Source: an uncultured Micrococcales bacterium (GTDB lineage: Bacteria > Actinomycetota > Actinomycetes > Actinomycetales > Microbacteriaceae). From it: a stretch of DNA of 64,000 bases. Numbering within the stretch: position 1 is the stretch's first letter; every line of letters begins with the position of its first letter. The stretch is from the NCBI GenBank assembly GCA_903880095.1, contig CAIRNX010000040.1, positions 1 through 64,000 of the forward strand. The letters are read 5' to 3'. The notes under the pieces were generated by a model. The model searched no databases, was not told the origin of the DNA, and worked only from the letters and a program-made list of their open reading frames with translations. This document shows positions 1 through 11,252 of this stretch, piece by piece. The translations under genes and the position numbers were made by a program.

Positions 1-4
1 AGAA

Positions 5-208
5 ATGGCAACAGGAACCGTAAAGTGGTTCAACTCTGAGAAGGGCTTCGGCTTCATCACTCAGGACGGCGGTGCAGACGTATTCGTGCACTTCTCAGCT
101 ATCGGTGGCGATGGCTACAAGGAACTCAAAGAGAACCAGCGCGTTGAGTTCGACGTTAAGAGTGGCGACAAAGGCCCACAGGCAGACAACGTAACCGTTG
201 TTGGCTAA
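5..208 (+). CDS. csp: Cold shock protein (CspA family)
   Basis: 67 aa [33 protein letters not shown], classic CSD with RNP1/RNP2 motifs. Confidence 0.97.
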   Translation: MATGTVKWFNSEKGFGFITQDGGADVFVHFSAIGGDGYKELKENQRVEFDVKSGDKGPQADNVTVVG

Positions 209-221
209 TTAAAGACTTAAC

Positions 222-260
222 AACGAAAAGCGCCACTCCTTCGGGGTGGCGTTTTTCGTT
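222..260 (+). terminator. Intrinsic terminator after csp
   Basis: aacgaaaagcgccactccttcggggtggcgtttttcgtt: GC stem with TTCG loop and T-run. Confidence 0.9.
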
Positions 261-285
261 TGCACTCTGCCGGTGAGAGTGCCAA
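259..285 (+). promoter_or_regulatory. CIRCE (HrcA operator) copy 1
   Basis: TTTGCACTC-N9-GAGTGCCAA, matches CIRCE TTAGCACTC-N9-GAGTGCTAA. Confidence 0.85.
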
Positions 286-292
286 AATAGAG

Positions 293-1961
<1,669 letters not shown>

Positions 1962-1971
1962 AAGTCGTTAG

Positions 1972-2014
1972 AAAAAATCGGCGGAGCCGAAAGGCCCCGC
2001 CCATTTTTTCTTTT
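1972..2014. terminator. Probable bidirectional intrinsic terminator between groEL and the convergent WXG100 gene
   Basis: gaaaaaatcggcggagccgaaaggccccgcccattttttctttt: hairpin flanked by A-run and T-run. Confidence 0.8.
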
Positions 2015-2300
2015 AAAGAAACAGGCGAACGTTTGCCTGTTCGATCTCGGTGTATTGCTTAGCCGCAAAAGCGAGAGCAGAGCTCACCTCGCCAAGTTGG
2101 TGTTGCACCGTCGTTGCGGTAACCCGCCACCTACCAACCAGCTCTTGAAAGCTGTTTGCGGCCACGCCCTGCCATGAGCCCTGCAGCCCCTGAAGGTTGG
2201 CGTGTAGGTTATCAACCTCGGCTTGGAGTCTCGATATCGTTGCTTGAATTGTTGTATTTGCCGCGAGAACCTGCTCGCTGTCTACGCTGAAATGTGTCAT
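2013..2300 (-). CDS. WXG100/ESAT-6-like small protein
   Basis: 95 aa helical protein with central SWQG motif (LQGLQGSWQGVAANSFQELVGRW). Confidence 0.8.
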   Translation of the reverse strand: MTHFSVDSEQVLAANTTIQATISRLQAEVDNLHANLQGLQGSWQGVAANSFQELVGRWRVTATTVQHQLGEVSSALAFAAKQYTEIEQANVRLFL

Positions 2301-2359
2301 GGGTAGATCAAACTCCCGTTGGTATGTTTCTCGGTGAGCTGGTTAAGTTTTGGGGATAA

Positions 2360-3817
2360 CTAGGGGAGTTCGACCCTGAAGGTAGCCCCTCCGCCAGGAG
2401 TCTCGTTTACGGTAATCGTTCCATCGTGTCTCTCGACAATTGCCTTGACGATTGAAAGCCCTAGACCAGAGCCGCCGGTCTCTCGGTTTCTTGAGTTATC
2501 GGCCCGATAGAAGCGTTCGAAAACCTTGTCTCGAAGGTTGGCGGGAATTCCCGATCCTTGGTCGCGGACCTCAATAACAGTTTTCTTGTCTACGACACCG
2601 AAGGCGGCGACCACCGGTTTTCCCTTAGTTGAGAATCGGGCAGCGTTGGTCAGCAAATTGATCAGCACTTGTCGCATTGCGCCGGTGTCTACATTTGCGG
2701 TGAATGTCTTAATGGCCTTGCCGTCCAAATCGGTAGCCGACACCTTGATGCCTGAGTGAAGTGAGATGTCTTTGCCAGCTTCGAGGACCATCGAAACCAA
2801 ATCGGTTTTTGCCTTGCTGATCTCTGCCTTCTCGTCGAGTCGGGCGAGCACGAGCAAATTCTCAACCAACTCGGTCATGCGAACGGCCTCGGATTCGATT
2901 CGTTCCATGGCATCAGTCAAATCTTGTTTTTTACTAAGCGCGCCCATGCGATAAAGCTCAGCGTAACCACGAACGCTGGCTAGTGGTGTGCGTAGTTCGT
3001 GACTCGCGTCAGAGACAAAACGCCGCATCTGCTCGAGGGCTTTACCTCTTTGACCAAATGCCAGTTCGATGCTATCGAGCATCGAGTTCAAAGCTGTGTT
3101 GATTCGAGCGACTTCGGTTTTGCCAGGACGCTCGGGCAAACGCTGTGTGATGTCGCCGGCCGAAACAGCCGATGCTGTGCGCTCCACTTCTTTTAGTGGT
3201 CGCAGGGCAGAGGTGATGGTCAGCCAGATAGAAAGCGCGCTGATGATTAGGAGCAAGAAACCAAATGAGGCGCCGATTGCTCTGTACTGGTCAAGGAGGG
3301 CGTTGTTGGCGTCTGTCGGCAAGGCCACAACTAGAGAGCCTCTGTAATTGGTGGTTGGTACGGCGACCATGCGCCACCCCTTGCCGTTCACCAGCCCAGC
3401 CACTGGGACTCCCTTAGAGTCAACTTCGAACGGCAGCCCTCGAGTGCGCAAAACGGCATCGAGAGTGAACCGGGTGAGGTTCGGCTTGGTCGCCTTGGTC
3501 TGCGCTGATGAAACGATGTAAATCAGTTCGCTGCCATCTGCGTTTAGAAACGAGATGAAGTAGTCGCTCGGTAGCCTTGGAAGATCTAGTTGCCTGGCAG
3601 TGATGCGCAGAGCCACCTGCGTTGGATCTTCATCTGCCAAGGTTCCGGCCGTGCTCATCAAGATCGAGTCGGTGTTTTGCTGCAGGTAGGTCTTGACTAC
3701 CGAAAGCGTGCCCGTGCTTGAAACAACTAGCAGTATGCCGATGATTGCTACCGAAAGCGCGGTTAGCTTGCTGCGCAACGAGATTCGCGCCCAGCCTTCG
3801 GTGATCTTTTTATTCAT
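2360..3817 (-). CDS. Two-component sensor histidine kinase (HAMP, HisKA, HATPase)
   Basis: FVSDASHELRTPLASVRGYAELYR H-box; DQGSGIP, GGSGLGLSIVKAIVERHDG. Confidence 0.95.
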   Translation of the reverse strand: MNKKITEGWARISLRSKLTALSVAIIGILLVVSSTGTLSVVKTYLQQNTDSILMSTAGTLADEDPTQVALRITARQLDLPRLPSDYFISFLNADGSELIYIVSSAQTKATKPNLTRFTLDAVLRTRGLPFEVDSKGVPVAGLVNGKGWRMVAVPTTNYRGSLVVALPTDANNALLDQYRAIGASFGFLLLIISALSIWLTITSALRPLKEVERTASAVSAGDITQRLPERPGKTEVARINTALNSMLDSIELAFGQRGKALEQMRRFVSDASHELRTPLASVRGYAELYRMGALSKKQDLTDAMERIESEAVRMTELVENLLVLARLDEKAEISKAKTDLVSMVLEAGKDISLHSGIKVSATDLDGKAIKTFTANVDTGAMRQVLINLLTNAARFSTKGKPVVAAFGVVDKKTVIEVRDQGSGIPANLRDKVFERFYRADNSRNRETGGSGLGLSIVKAIVERHDGTITVNETPGGGATFRVELP

Positions 3818-4545
3818 TAGTTCGATTTAAACATGTATCCGACACCGCGTTTGGTGATTAGGACAGGTTCTTTGGTTAGCGGGTCAAGTTTGCGTCGAAG
3901 GTACGAAACGTAAGATTCGACGATACCCATTTCACCGTTGAAGTCGTACTCCCACACATAATCGAGAATCTGCGCTTTGCTAAGCACCCGGTTTGGGTTC
4001 TCCATGAAGTAAGTGAGCAGCTTATATTCGGTTGGGCTCAAATCAACTGGCGTGCCACCGATTTTCACCTCGTGTGCGTCTTCGTCGACAGAGACCTCGC
4101 CGACGGTCAAGAAGCGAGGGCGATGCCCATCGTTTCCCGAGCGGCGCAGGATTGCCTTGATTCGGGCCAGTAGAGCCGCGTTGCTCCAAGGTTTGACTAC
4201 GTAGTCGTCACCCCAGAAGGTGAGACCCGAGGCTTCGGTTTCGCGATCATCGCGTGCTGTCAGGAACAAAATCGGTGCAGTGTGGCCGAGTCGGCGAAGT
4301 TCTTTCGCGAGTGCGAGCCCCTCGTTTCGCCCACTTTCTTCAGGGCTCTCTTTGTTGATGTCGAGATATGCGGGCATGTTGATGTCAAGAATGAAGAAGT
4401 CTGGCGGAGTCACCTTGGCCACTTCGAGAGCTTCTTGGCTGGTAGCGACGGCGTGCGGGGTGAAACCTCCGAAGGTGAGGGTCTGATTTAGTTGTGCGCG
4501 AATGCTCGACTCGTCGTCGACCACTAGAACCTTGATTGTCTCCAT
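3817..4545 (-). CDS. OmpR/PhoB-family response regulator
   Basis: METIKVLVVDDESSIRAQL... FILDINMP receiver plus winged-helix C-terminus; start placed at METIKV, not at the ORF-track start. Confidence 0.93.
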   Translation of the reverse strand: METIKVLVVDDESSIRAQLNQTLTFGGFTPHAVATSQEALEVAKVTPPDFFILDINMPAYLDINKESPEESGRNEGLALAKELRRLGHTAPILFLTARDDRETEASGLTFWGDDYVVKPWSNAALLARIKAILRRSGNDGHRPRFLTVGEVSVDEDAHEVKIGGTPVDLSPTEYKLLTYFMENPNRVLSKAQILDYVWEYDFNGEMGIVESYVSYLRRKLDPLTKEPVLITKRGVGYMFKSN

Positions 4546-4609
4546 GCTGAAAGTTTGCTGGATAAACCTGAGAGAAACCTGAGAGTTCGTTGAGTGTCTC
4601 TTGTGATAT

Positions 4610-6247
4610 TTAGAGAATATCGTCGGCGTCGATGATTTCGTAAGAGTAGCCCTGCTCAGCCAAGAAACGCTGCCGGTTCTGCGCGAAGTCTTGGTCAACT
4701 GTGTCGCGAGCTATGAGAGTGTAGAAATTTGCGGTTCGACCATCAGTCTTCGGTCGAAGCAAGCGACCAAGGCGTTGCGCCTCCTCTTGGCGTGAACCAT
4801 AAGAGCCAGAAATCTGTATTGCGACCGACGCCTCCGGGAGGTCGATTGAGAAGTTAGCCACCTTAGAAACCACGAGAGTCGTGAGTTCACCGGTGCGAAA
4901 CTTCTGAAACAACACTTCGCGTTCATCTACCGGGGTTTCGCCGGTAATAAACGGAACCTTCAGGGCGTCTGCCACTGTGTGAATCTGATCCAAGTATTGG
5001 CCGATGATAAGTGTTGGCTCACCCTTGTGTTTATTCATCAAGCGAGAGATCACGGGGATCTTCATCGGTGAGGTCGCCGCAATGCGGTAGCGGTCGTCCT
5101 GGTTTGAAATCGCGTACTCGAGGCGCTCCTGCTCGGGTAGGTCGACTCTGACTTCGAAGCAAGCGGCAGGGGCAATGTAACCCTGCGACTCGATCTCCTT
5201 CCACGGAGCATCGAAGCGTTTAGGGCCGATGAGTGAGAAGACGTCTCCCTCTTTGCCGTCTTCGCGAACCAGAGTTGCGGTGAGACCAAGGCGTCTGCGC
5301 GCCTGCAAATCTGCAGTCATCTTGAAGATTGGCGCCGGCAACAGGTGGACCTCGTCATAAACGATTAATCCCCAGTCTTTGGCATTCAAAAGCTCGAGAT
5401 GAGCGTAGTCACCTTTTCTTTTGGTGGTCAAAATTTGGTAGGTGGCAATTGTGACTGGGCGAACCTCTTTCACCGAGCCGGAGTATTCGCCGATTTCTTC
5501 TTCGGTGAGGCTGGTTCGCTTCAGAAGTTCGTTCTTCCACTGACGGGCCGAAACCGTGTTGGTTACCAAGATCAGCGTGTTGGTTTTGGCAACGGTCATC
5601 GCGCCCGCGCCAACGATTGTCTTGCCGGCACCACAAGGCAGAACCACTACCCCAGAACCGCCAGCCCAAAACTTGTCGATGGCTTGCTGCTGGTATCCGC
5701 GCATGTGCCAGTCACCCTCGGCAAGTGCAATCGGGTGAGGAGTTCCTTCTGTGTAACCCGCTAGATCTTCGGCTGGCCAGCCAAGCTTTAGGAGCTCCTG
5801 CTTCACCTGACCTCGCGCCCATGGTGCGATACGGAAGGTCGTTTCGCTGAGTCGGCCGCCGAGAAGTTCATTGATCTTCTTGTGTCTAGAAACCTCTGCA
5901 AGCACAGGCTTGTCTTCAGAGAAAAGTTCGAGTTCGCCATCTTCACCTCGCAAGATCGTGAGGCGCCCGTAGCGGGACATGGTTTCGGTGATGTCGGTGC
6001 GAACCGACTGAGGCACCGCAAACTTGGCGTAACGGTCGAGGACTCCGAGCACGAAGTCAGCGTCGTGCCCGGCGGCGCGAGCATTCCAGAGGCCAAGTCG
6101 GGTGATTCGGTAAGTGTGAATGTGTTCTGGCGCACGCTCGAGCTCGGCGAAAACCGCGAGGTCGTGCCTCGCGTCTGAAGCCATCGGGTGATCGACTTCG
6201 AGTAGAGCGGTTTTGTCGCTCTGAACAATAAGTGGCCCCGTGGTCAT
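4610..6247 (-). CDS. XPB/Ssl2-type DNA repair helicase
   Basis: GVVVLPCGAGKTIVGAGAM Walker A, YDEVHLL, LGLTATLVREDGKE, RLGRLLRPK; 545 aa, actinobacterial XPB architecture. Confidence 0.93.
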   Translation of the reverse strand: MTTGPLIVQSDKTALLEVDHPMASDARHDLAVFAELERAPEHIHTYRITRLGLWNARAAGHDADFVLGVLDRYAKFAVPQSVRTDITETMSRYGRLTILRGEDGELELFSEDKPVLAEVSRHKKINELLGGRLSETTFRIAPWARGQVKQELLKLGWPAEDLAGYTEGTPHPIALAEGDWHMRGYQQQAIDKFWAGGSGVVVLPCGAGKTIVGAGAMTVAKTNTLILVTNTVSARQWKNELLKRTSLTEEEIGEYSGSVKEVRPVTIATYQILTTKRKGDYAHLELLNAKDWGLIVYDEVHLLPAPIFKMTADLQARRRLGLTATLVREDGKEGDVFSLIGPKRFDAPWKEIESQGYIAPAACFEVRVDLPEQERLEYAISNQDDRYRIAATSPMKIPVISRLMNKHKGEPTLIIGQYLDQIHTVADALKVPFITGETPVDEREVLFQKFRTGELTTLVVSKVANFSIDLPEASVAIQISGSYGSRQEEAQRLGRLLRPKTDGRTANFYTLIARDTVDQDFAQNRQRFLAEQGYSYEIIDADDIL

Positions 6248-6273
6248 CCTTCTAGCCTATTTCTTACAACCGA

Positions 6274-7950
6274 CTACAGAAAACTGACTGAAGAAATGTT
6301 TGCAATCGGTATCGTGCGTTCGATGTCGGCTTTGCGGTCTCGTGCACGCATGCGCCCGTTGGCTACGCCGTTTGGTTCAAGAACGAAGGTCTGTTCAAGG
6401 TCGTTTTGACCAACGAAGGTCACTGATATTTTTGCCTTGCTCTTAATCGCAAGCATTATCTGCCTCATGATCGATTCGTCATCTGAGCCCGAACTCACGG
6501 TTTGGTCGCTGTGGCGAAGGCGAGCAACGGTTTCTACCCAGTCACCAGATTCTGCCTTTTGAGCGGCCGCGGCAATCACCTTGAGCGGCGAAACCACCGA
6601 ACCGGATTTGTCTGAGCGAATGGCAGTGTGGCCAACCTCACGCAAACCGAAGTAAAGAATGTCGCGGGCGAAGCGCGAACTAAGAGCTTCGGAGTCGATG
6701 CGAATCAGGTTGTAAGGCTTGAGCCTCGTATCGTTTACCAATTCGGTAAGTAGAGTTGCGTCTTTGCTCATCACAAAGCAACCTCCGGTTCTAGCATCTT
6801 CGATCACGCGGATGCGGCCGAAGCGCTTAGCGGCGTCGTTCAGTAGGTAGTCGACAGGTTGTGGTAAGGCAGTACCAGCAAGGCGTTGAAGAGTCGCTCT
6901 CATCTGGTCGGCGCTGAGGCCAGATTCCATGCCAAAGCTAATGCTCAGAGCCGAGAGGCGGTAACGGGAGGCAAGCCCTGCCTGCTCGATGTCTACGAAG
7001 GCTCGAAGTTCTCGCTCATCTTCGGTGCTGAGTGGGCCTGGTGCGATAACAGAGAGGTCGCCTTGAATGATGATTCGAGATTGTGTTGTTGGCAGAGACT
7101 TTGAGATGAGGGCCCCGGCTCCGCTTGGGTCGCCACCTAGCAAAAGTTTGGTCCAAGACGAAACCGCGCCATCAACCGAAAGCCCTAGTAGCTCGGCATA
7201 GGCGATCACGTGACCAAATCGACTCAACGCGTCGAACCGTTCGAGTGGGAAGCAGTTTTGCACTGCCTGGTTTAGTGCAATGCCGTTCGCCAATTCGGAG
7301 GCTAACTCGGCTGAGGCATCTGCGCCTAGAAGCTCCAGCCAGGTTGAGCCGAGCAATTGCCACCGGGCCTTGGCTGAGAGATCGACCCATTCAGCTGACC
7401 GCGTGGTCAGAGACCACCGCCCGTCGTTTGAGGTGATCAAACCAGCCGCCGCGGCAAGTTCAAAAATTGCCCTGACGAAATCCAACTCTTTGCCGGTCAG
7501 AGCCGAGATTCGTTTGGTGTCTGCAAGAGAGATTCCTTGCTTGCCAACGTCACGCAAAATTCGGTGCTCAAGGTCGAACACCAATTCGGTTATGGCAGCG
7601 AGGGTTTCGAATGCGTGAATGCCGGCAACCGAGTCTGATTCGCCGATGGGTGTCGGCGTAGGAGCTGCCTGAGCGAAGCCACCGTTTTCGAACTTAACAA
7701 GGCTACCTTCGCGCAGAAAATCGAGTAGTGGGTTGCCATCGCCCGAGCCCTCGCCGCTAGCGTAAACCAGTGCAGATTTGGGCAACGAGTTGACGAAGTT
7801 TGCCATGTGCTTTGGCTGTAGCAACCACTCAGCCAGGTCGAAGAAATCCTTGAGGCTCGAAGAGCTTCCGCCACGAAGACGAAGAAGGCGCACCAGTTCG
7901 TCGTCGCTGAGCGCGCGCAGGCGGCCGGCGAGATCGAGGACCTGGCTCAT
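6274..7950 (-). CDS. Helicase-associated domain (XPB partner) protein
   Basis: 558 aa; located directly downstream of XPB as in other actinobacteria; IIQGDLSVIAPGPL and C-terminal WYL-like beta region. Confidence 0.75.
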   Translation of the reverse strand: MSQVLDLAGRLRALSDDELVRLLRLRGGSSSSLKDFFDLAEWLLQPKHMANFVNSLPKSALVYASGEGSGDGNPLLDFLREGSLVKFENGGFAQAAPTPTPIGESDSVAGIHAFETLAAITELVFDLEHRILRDVGKQGISLADTKRISALTGKELDFVRAIFELAAAAGLITSNDGRWSLTTRSAEWVDLSAKARWQLLGSTWLELLGADASAELASELANGIALNQAVQNCFPLERFDALSRFGHVIAYAELLGLSVDGAVSSWTKLLLGGDPSGAGALISKSLPTTQSRIIIQGDLSVIAPGPLSTEDERELRAFVDIEQAGLASRYRLSALSISFGMESGLSADQMRATLQRLAGTALPQPVDYLLNDAAKRFGRIRVIEDARTGGCFVMSKDATLLTELVNDTRLKPYNLIRIDSEALSSRFARDILYFGLREVGHTAIRSDKSGSVVSPLKVIAAAAQKAESGDWVETVARLRHSDQTVSSGSDDESIMRQIMLAIKSKAKISVTFVGQNDLEQTFVLEPNGVANGRMRARDRKADIERTIPIANISSVSFL

Positions 7951-7958
7951 CGGGGGTT

Positions 7959-8201
7959 TTAGCGCTTATCTTTTGCGCGGTTTCGGGCCTGGACGATGAC
8001 CAAAGCGATCATGAGCAAGGCACCGAACGGCAAGCCAATCATTGGCATAAGCGCCAGTAGTGGTGGCAATTGGTGAAAGTTCAAAAGGTAAGCGAGAAGA
8101 ACAACAAGGATTGCCAGGATCGAGATTCCGATGACTCCAGCCATCATGAACGCGAGTGCGTTTTCTACGCGGGTCTTCTGGGGAGAGTTAGGTTTAGCCA
8201 T
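7959..8201 (-). CDS. Small membrane protein, unknown function
   Basis: MAKPNSPQKTRVENALAFMMAGVIGISILAILVVLLAYLLNF..., two predicted TM helices; start set to MAKPN. Confidence 0.65.
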   Translation of the reverse strand: MAKPNSPQKTRVENALAFMMAGVIGISILAILVVLLAYLLNFHQLPPLLALMPMIGLPFGALLMIALVIVQARNRAKDKR

Positions 8202-8271
8202 CCTTATAGGATACCTGCCGAACATGCCAGCTTCACAGGTAAAATAAGGGGGACACATTTGGAGGTGCCAA

Positions 8272-8640
8272 ATGCCAACCGGCAAAGTTAAGTTTTTCGA
8301 CGACGTTAAGGGCTTCGGCTTCATCGCATCAGATGAAGGCCAGGAGGTTTACCTGCACGGGTCAGCTCTCCCAGACGGTGTCACTTCGGTCAAGAACGGC
8401 ACTCGAGTCGAGTTCAGCCTGTTCGATGGCAAGCGTGGCGCACAGGCGATGTCTGTTCGCATTCTCGAAGCCCCAGTAAGCCTCGCTCGACGCGACAAGA
8501 AACCTGCGGATGAACTCGCCGTGATGATTCAGGATCTGATTCGCTTGCTAGACGGGCTCAATGGTCGACTCCCGGAGCCGAAGTCTGGCGCTCGGATCGC
8601 AGCGATCCTTCGCAAGGTTGCTGACGAACTAGATGCCTAA
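8272..8640 (+). CDS. Cold shock domain protein with C-terminal extension
   Basis: MPTGKVKFFDDVKGFGFIASDEGQEVYLHGSAL; RBS ggaggtg. Confidence 0.93.
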   Translation: MPTGKVKFFDDVKGFGFIASDEGQEVYLHGSALPDGVTSVKNGTRVEFSLFDGKRGAQAMSVRILEAPVSLARRDKKPADELAVMIQDLIRLLDGLNGRLPEPKSGARIAAILRKVADELDA

Positions 8641-9175
8641 GACGCGCAAAGCCGCAGACCACTCTGCCTTCGCACTTGAGGTTCTCAAAACCGAGAAGCT
8701 TTCTCACGGTGCCTTCATCAACGCCATCGATGAGGGAGACGACACCGTGTCATACCTTTTCAAGTGCGAACTCAAGGGCTACCTCGATTGGCACTGGTCG
8801 GTTACGGTTTATCAGCCTGTGGGAGCCGAACCTACACTGAGCGAATTCGTTCTGTTGCCTGGTGAAACCTCACTCGTTGCGCCCGACTGGGTCCCCTGGT
8901 CTGAGCGACTAGCTGACTACAAGGCACTACAGGCAGAACTCGAAGCTCAGGCAGCGCTCGATGCCGAAGAAGCAGAAGAGAATGAAGATGTCGACGACTC
9001 TGGGGAGCTTGAAGAAGATTCAGTTGAAATCATCGATGTCGACGAAGACGAACTACTTTCGCCGACGGTAGCGGATGAGGGCGAGGGTGCCGAGAGCGAT
9101 ACCGAAGAAGCAGGTAAGCGGCCACCAAGGTCTCGTGGCCGGAACCGTCGCGGGAATAGCAAGAAAAACGACTAG
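8633..9175 (+). CDS. DUF3027-family protein with acidic C-terminal tail
   Basis: 8-nt overlap with csp gene; FINAIDEGDDTVSYLFKCELKGYLDWHWSVTVYQ...PDWVPWSERL. Confidence 0.8.
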   Translation: MPKTRKAADHSAFALEVLKTEKLSHGAFINAIDEGDDTVSYLFKCELKGYLDWHWSVTVYQPVGAEPTLSEFVLLPGETSLVAPDWVPWSERLADYKALQAELEAQAALDAEEAEENEDVDDSGELEEDSVEIIDVDEDELLSPTVADEGEGAESDTEEAGKRPPRSRGRNRRGNSKKND

Positions 9176-9280
9176 GGTCGAAACCCAAATCAGAACACCC
9201 ACGGCGATTACTGGTCGTGGGTTTGTTTCTAGCGGCGCCGGGTCGGGCCTGCGCTCAGAACTCTTGACGTAAAACTTCAA
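9053..9280 (-). CDS. DUF2530-family small membrane protein
   Basis: LKFYVKSSERRPDPAPLETNPRPVIAVGVLIWVSTLVVFLAIPATVPATRPWWPLTCFFGIALGTLALIRYRRRK; TTG start chosen by position. Confidence 0.65.
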   Translation of the reverse strand: MKFYVKSSERRPDPAPLETNPRPVIAVGVLIWVSTLVVFLAIPATVPATRPWWPLTCFFGIALGTLALIRYRRRK

Positions 9281-9281
9281 A

Positions 9282-10397
9282 CTAACCAAGCTCCGAAACC
9301 ACGAAGTCGATTGCCTTGGTAAGTTTTTGCACATCGGCGAGTTCGGTGGCGGTAAAGGTTGCTACGCGAAGCTGGTTGCGACCGAGTTTGCGATAGGGTT
9401 CAACGTCAACAATCCCGTTTGCACGCAAGGTTTTGGCAACTTCTGCTGCGTCGACACCGTCGAAATCGATGGTGACAACGACTTGCGAGCGGTGCTCAGG
9501 GTTGGCAACGAACGGGGTCGCGTAGACCGAGTTCTCGGCCCAGTTGTAGAGGTGATTGCTTGCCTCGCGGGTGCGCTTATCTGCCCAAGCCAAACCGCCG
9601 TTTGTGTTCATCCATTCGATCTGGTTTTGCAGCAAGAACAAGGTGGCAATCGCGGGGGTGTTAAGTGTTTGGTTGAGTCGCGAGTTGTCGATTGCGGTTT
9701 TGACGCTTAAAAACTCGGGAATGTAGCGATCGCTCGAAGCGATTCGCTCTGCTCGCTCGATGGCCGCAGGAGACATCAGTGCCAACCACAAGCCTCCGTC
9801 TGAAGCAAAGTTTTTCTGCGGTGCGAAGTAGTAAACATCGGTTTCGGTTGCGTCAAAGTCGATGCCTCCGGCTGCTGAGGTGGCGTCTGTGAAGTGGATC
9901 GCTCCTGAGTCGGCACCCGCGACTCGCTTAACCGGAGTAACCACGCCAGTTGAAGTTTCGTTTTGGGCGTACGCGTATGAGTCCACGCCTGCTTCGGCAA
10001 CGAGTTCTGAGCGCGAGCCTGGTTCGCCCGAAATAACTGTCGGCTTCTGAAGCCAAGGGTTGGTCAAGGACGCGGCAAACTTAGCTCCGAATTCACCATG
10101 TACAAGGTTTTGCGCCTTAGATTCCACGAGCGAAAACGCAGCCGCATCCCAGAAGGCGGTAGAGCCACCGTTGCCGAGCACAATCTCGTAGCCCTCAGGG
10201 TTGTGAAAAAGGTCAAGCAAACCCTCTTGGACGCGTTTAACCAAGTGCTTGACCGGAGCCTGGCGATGTGATGTTCCCATGAGTTCGGCGCCTTCGGTCG
10301 CGAACGCACTAATCTGTGCGGGGCGGAGTCGCGAAGGGCCGCAGCCGAAACGTCCGTCGGCTGGTAGTAGGTCTAGTGGAATCTCAATGTTTGCCAT
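9282..10397 (-). CDS. serC: Phosphoserine aminotransferase
   Basis: 371 aa; FGCGPSRLRPAQI, YYFAPQKNFASDGGLWLAL PLP-lysine region. Confidence 0.95.
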   Translation of the reverse strand: MANIEIPLDLLPADGRFGCGPSRLRPAQISAFATEGAELMGTSHRQAPVKHLVKRVQEGLLDLFHNPEGYEIVLGNGGSTAFWDAAAFSLVESKAQNLVHGEFGAKFAASLTNPWLQKPTVISGEPGSRSELVAEAGVDSYAYAQNETSTGVVTPVKRVAGADSGAIHFTDATSAAGGIDFDATETDVYYFAPQKNFASDGGLWLALMSPAAIERAERIASSDRYIPEFLSVKTAIDNSRLNQTLNTPAIATLFLLQNQIEWMNTNGGLAWADKRTREASNHLYNWAENSVYATPFVANPEHRSQVVVTIDFDGVDAAEVAKTLRANGIVDVEPYRKLGRNQLRVATFTATELADVQKLTKAIDFVVSELG

Positions 10398-10467
10398 TAC
10401 CTAAGTATATCGAACCTCGAGTGCTTGCTGCGGGGCGCGAGTAGTCTGTAACCGAAGAAGGAGGCCA

Positions 10468-11160
10468 ATGACCGATCTAATCGACACCACCGAGATGTAC
10501 CTGCGCACAATTCTCGAACTCGAAGAAGAGGGTCAGCCTCCGATGCGTGCCAGAATCTCTGAACGCCTTCATCACTCTGGGCCGACCGTATCTCAAACCG
10601 TTTCGCGCATGGAGCGCGATGGCCTCCTCGTTGTTGCCGGTGACCGCCACATCGAGTTAAGCGTCGAGGGTCGCTTGCAGGCAGTCCGGGTAATGCGAAA
10701 GCACCGTCTTGCCGAGAGACTTCTCGCCGATGTCATCGGGCTCGAGTGGGAGTATGTGCACGACGAAGCTTGCCGTTGGGAGCACGTGATTAGCGAGCAG
10801 GTCGAGCGCAAGATCCTTGGCCTAATCGAGCGATCAGACGTCTCGCCTTACGGAAACCCGATTCCTGGACTCGAAGAACTTGGTGTGGCATCGAACCCGG
10901 CTTTTGGTGCAGGAGTTTTGCCGCTAACCTCGGCGATTGCCGCCGAGGGTTCAGCAAACGGGCTAACGCTTGCCAGAATTGCCGAAACGATTCAGATTGA
11001 CCCAGAGTTTTTAGCCAACTTGGCTGAGCTCGGCATCTTGCCAGGTGCCAAAATAATGGCCGAACACTCCGGAAGTCGAATTTTAATTACCGCCGAAAAT
11101 AACGTCGAAGGTGTCGCTCTCGACCATGATTTAGCGGTTCATTTGTTCGTCGAACTCTAG
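10468..11160 (+). CDS. DtxR/IdeR/MntR-family metal-dependent regulator
   Basis: MTDLIDTTEMYLRTILELEEEGQPPMRARISERLHHSGPTVSQTVSRMERDGLL. Confidence 0.93.
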   Translation: MTDLIDTTEMYLRTILELEEEGQPPMRARISERLHHSGPTVSQTVSRMERDGLLVVAGDRHIELSVEGRLQAVRVMRKHRLAERLLADVIGLEWEYVHDEACRWEHVISEQVERKILGLIERSDVSPYGNPIPGLEELGVASNPAFGAGVLPLTSAIAAEGSANGLTLARIAETIQIDPEFLANLAELGILPGAKIMAEHSGSRILITAENNVEGVALDHDLAVHLFVEL

Positions 11161-11252
11161 TCTCAGCGCTTTCACAGCCTTACAAAACGAAAATTCACCC
11201 GTTCTCGGGTAAACTTGAGAATCCGGTAACCGAAGGACCTCGGAGGTTAACT

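Noticed and set aside
4546-4698. N-terminal extension of the response regulator in the ORF track
   Set aside because: The receiver domain starts at METIKVLVVDDE (4545); the extension is low quality and overlaps the end of the XPB gene.
11161-11252. Possible c-di-AMP (ydaO) riboswitch before the NlpC/P60 gene
   Set aside because: Such riboswitches often precede this gene class in actinobacteria, but the 92-nt leader is too short and I could not match the conserved core motifs.
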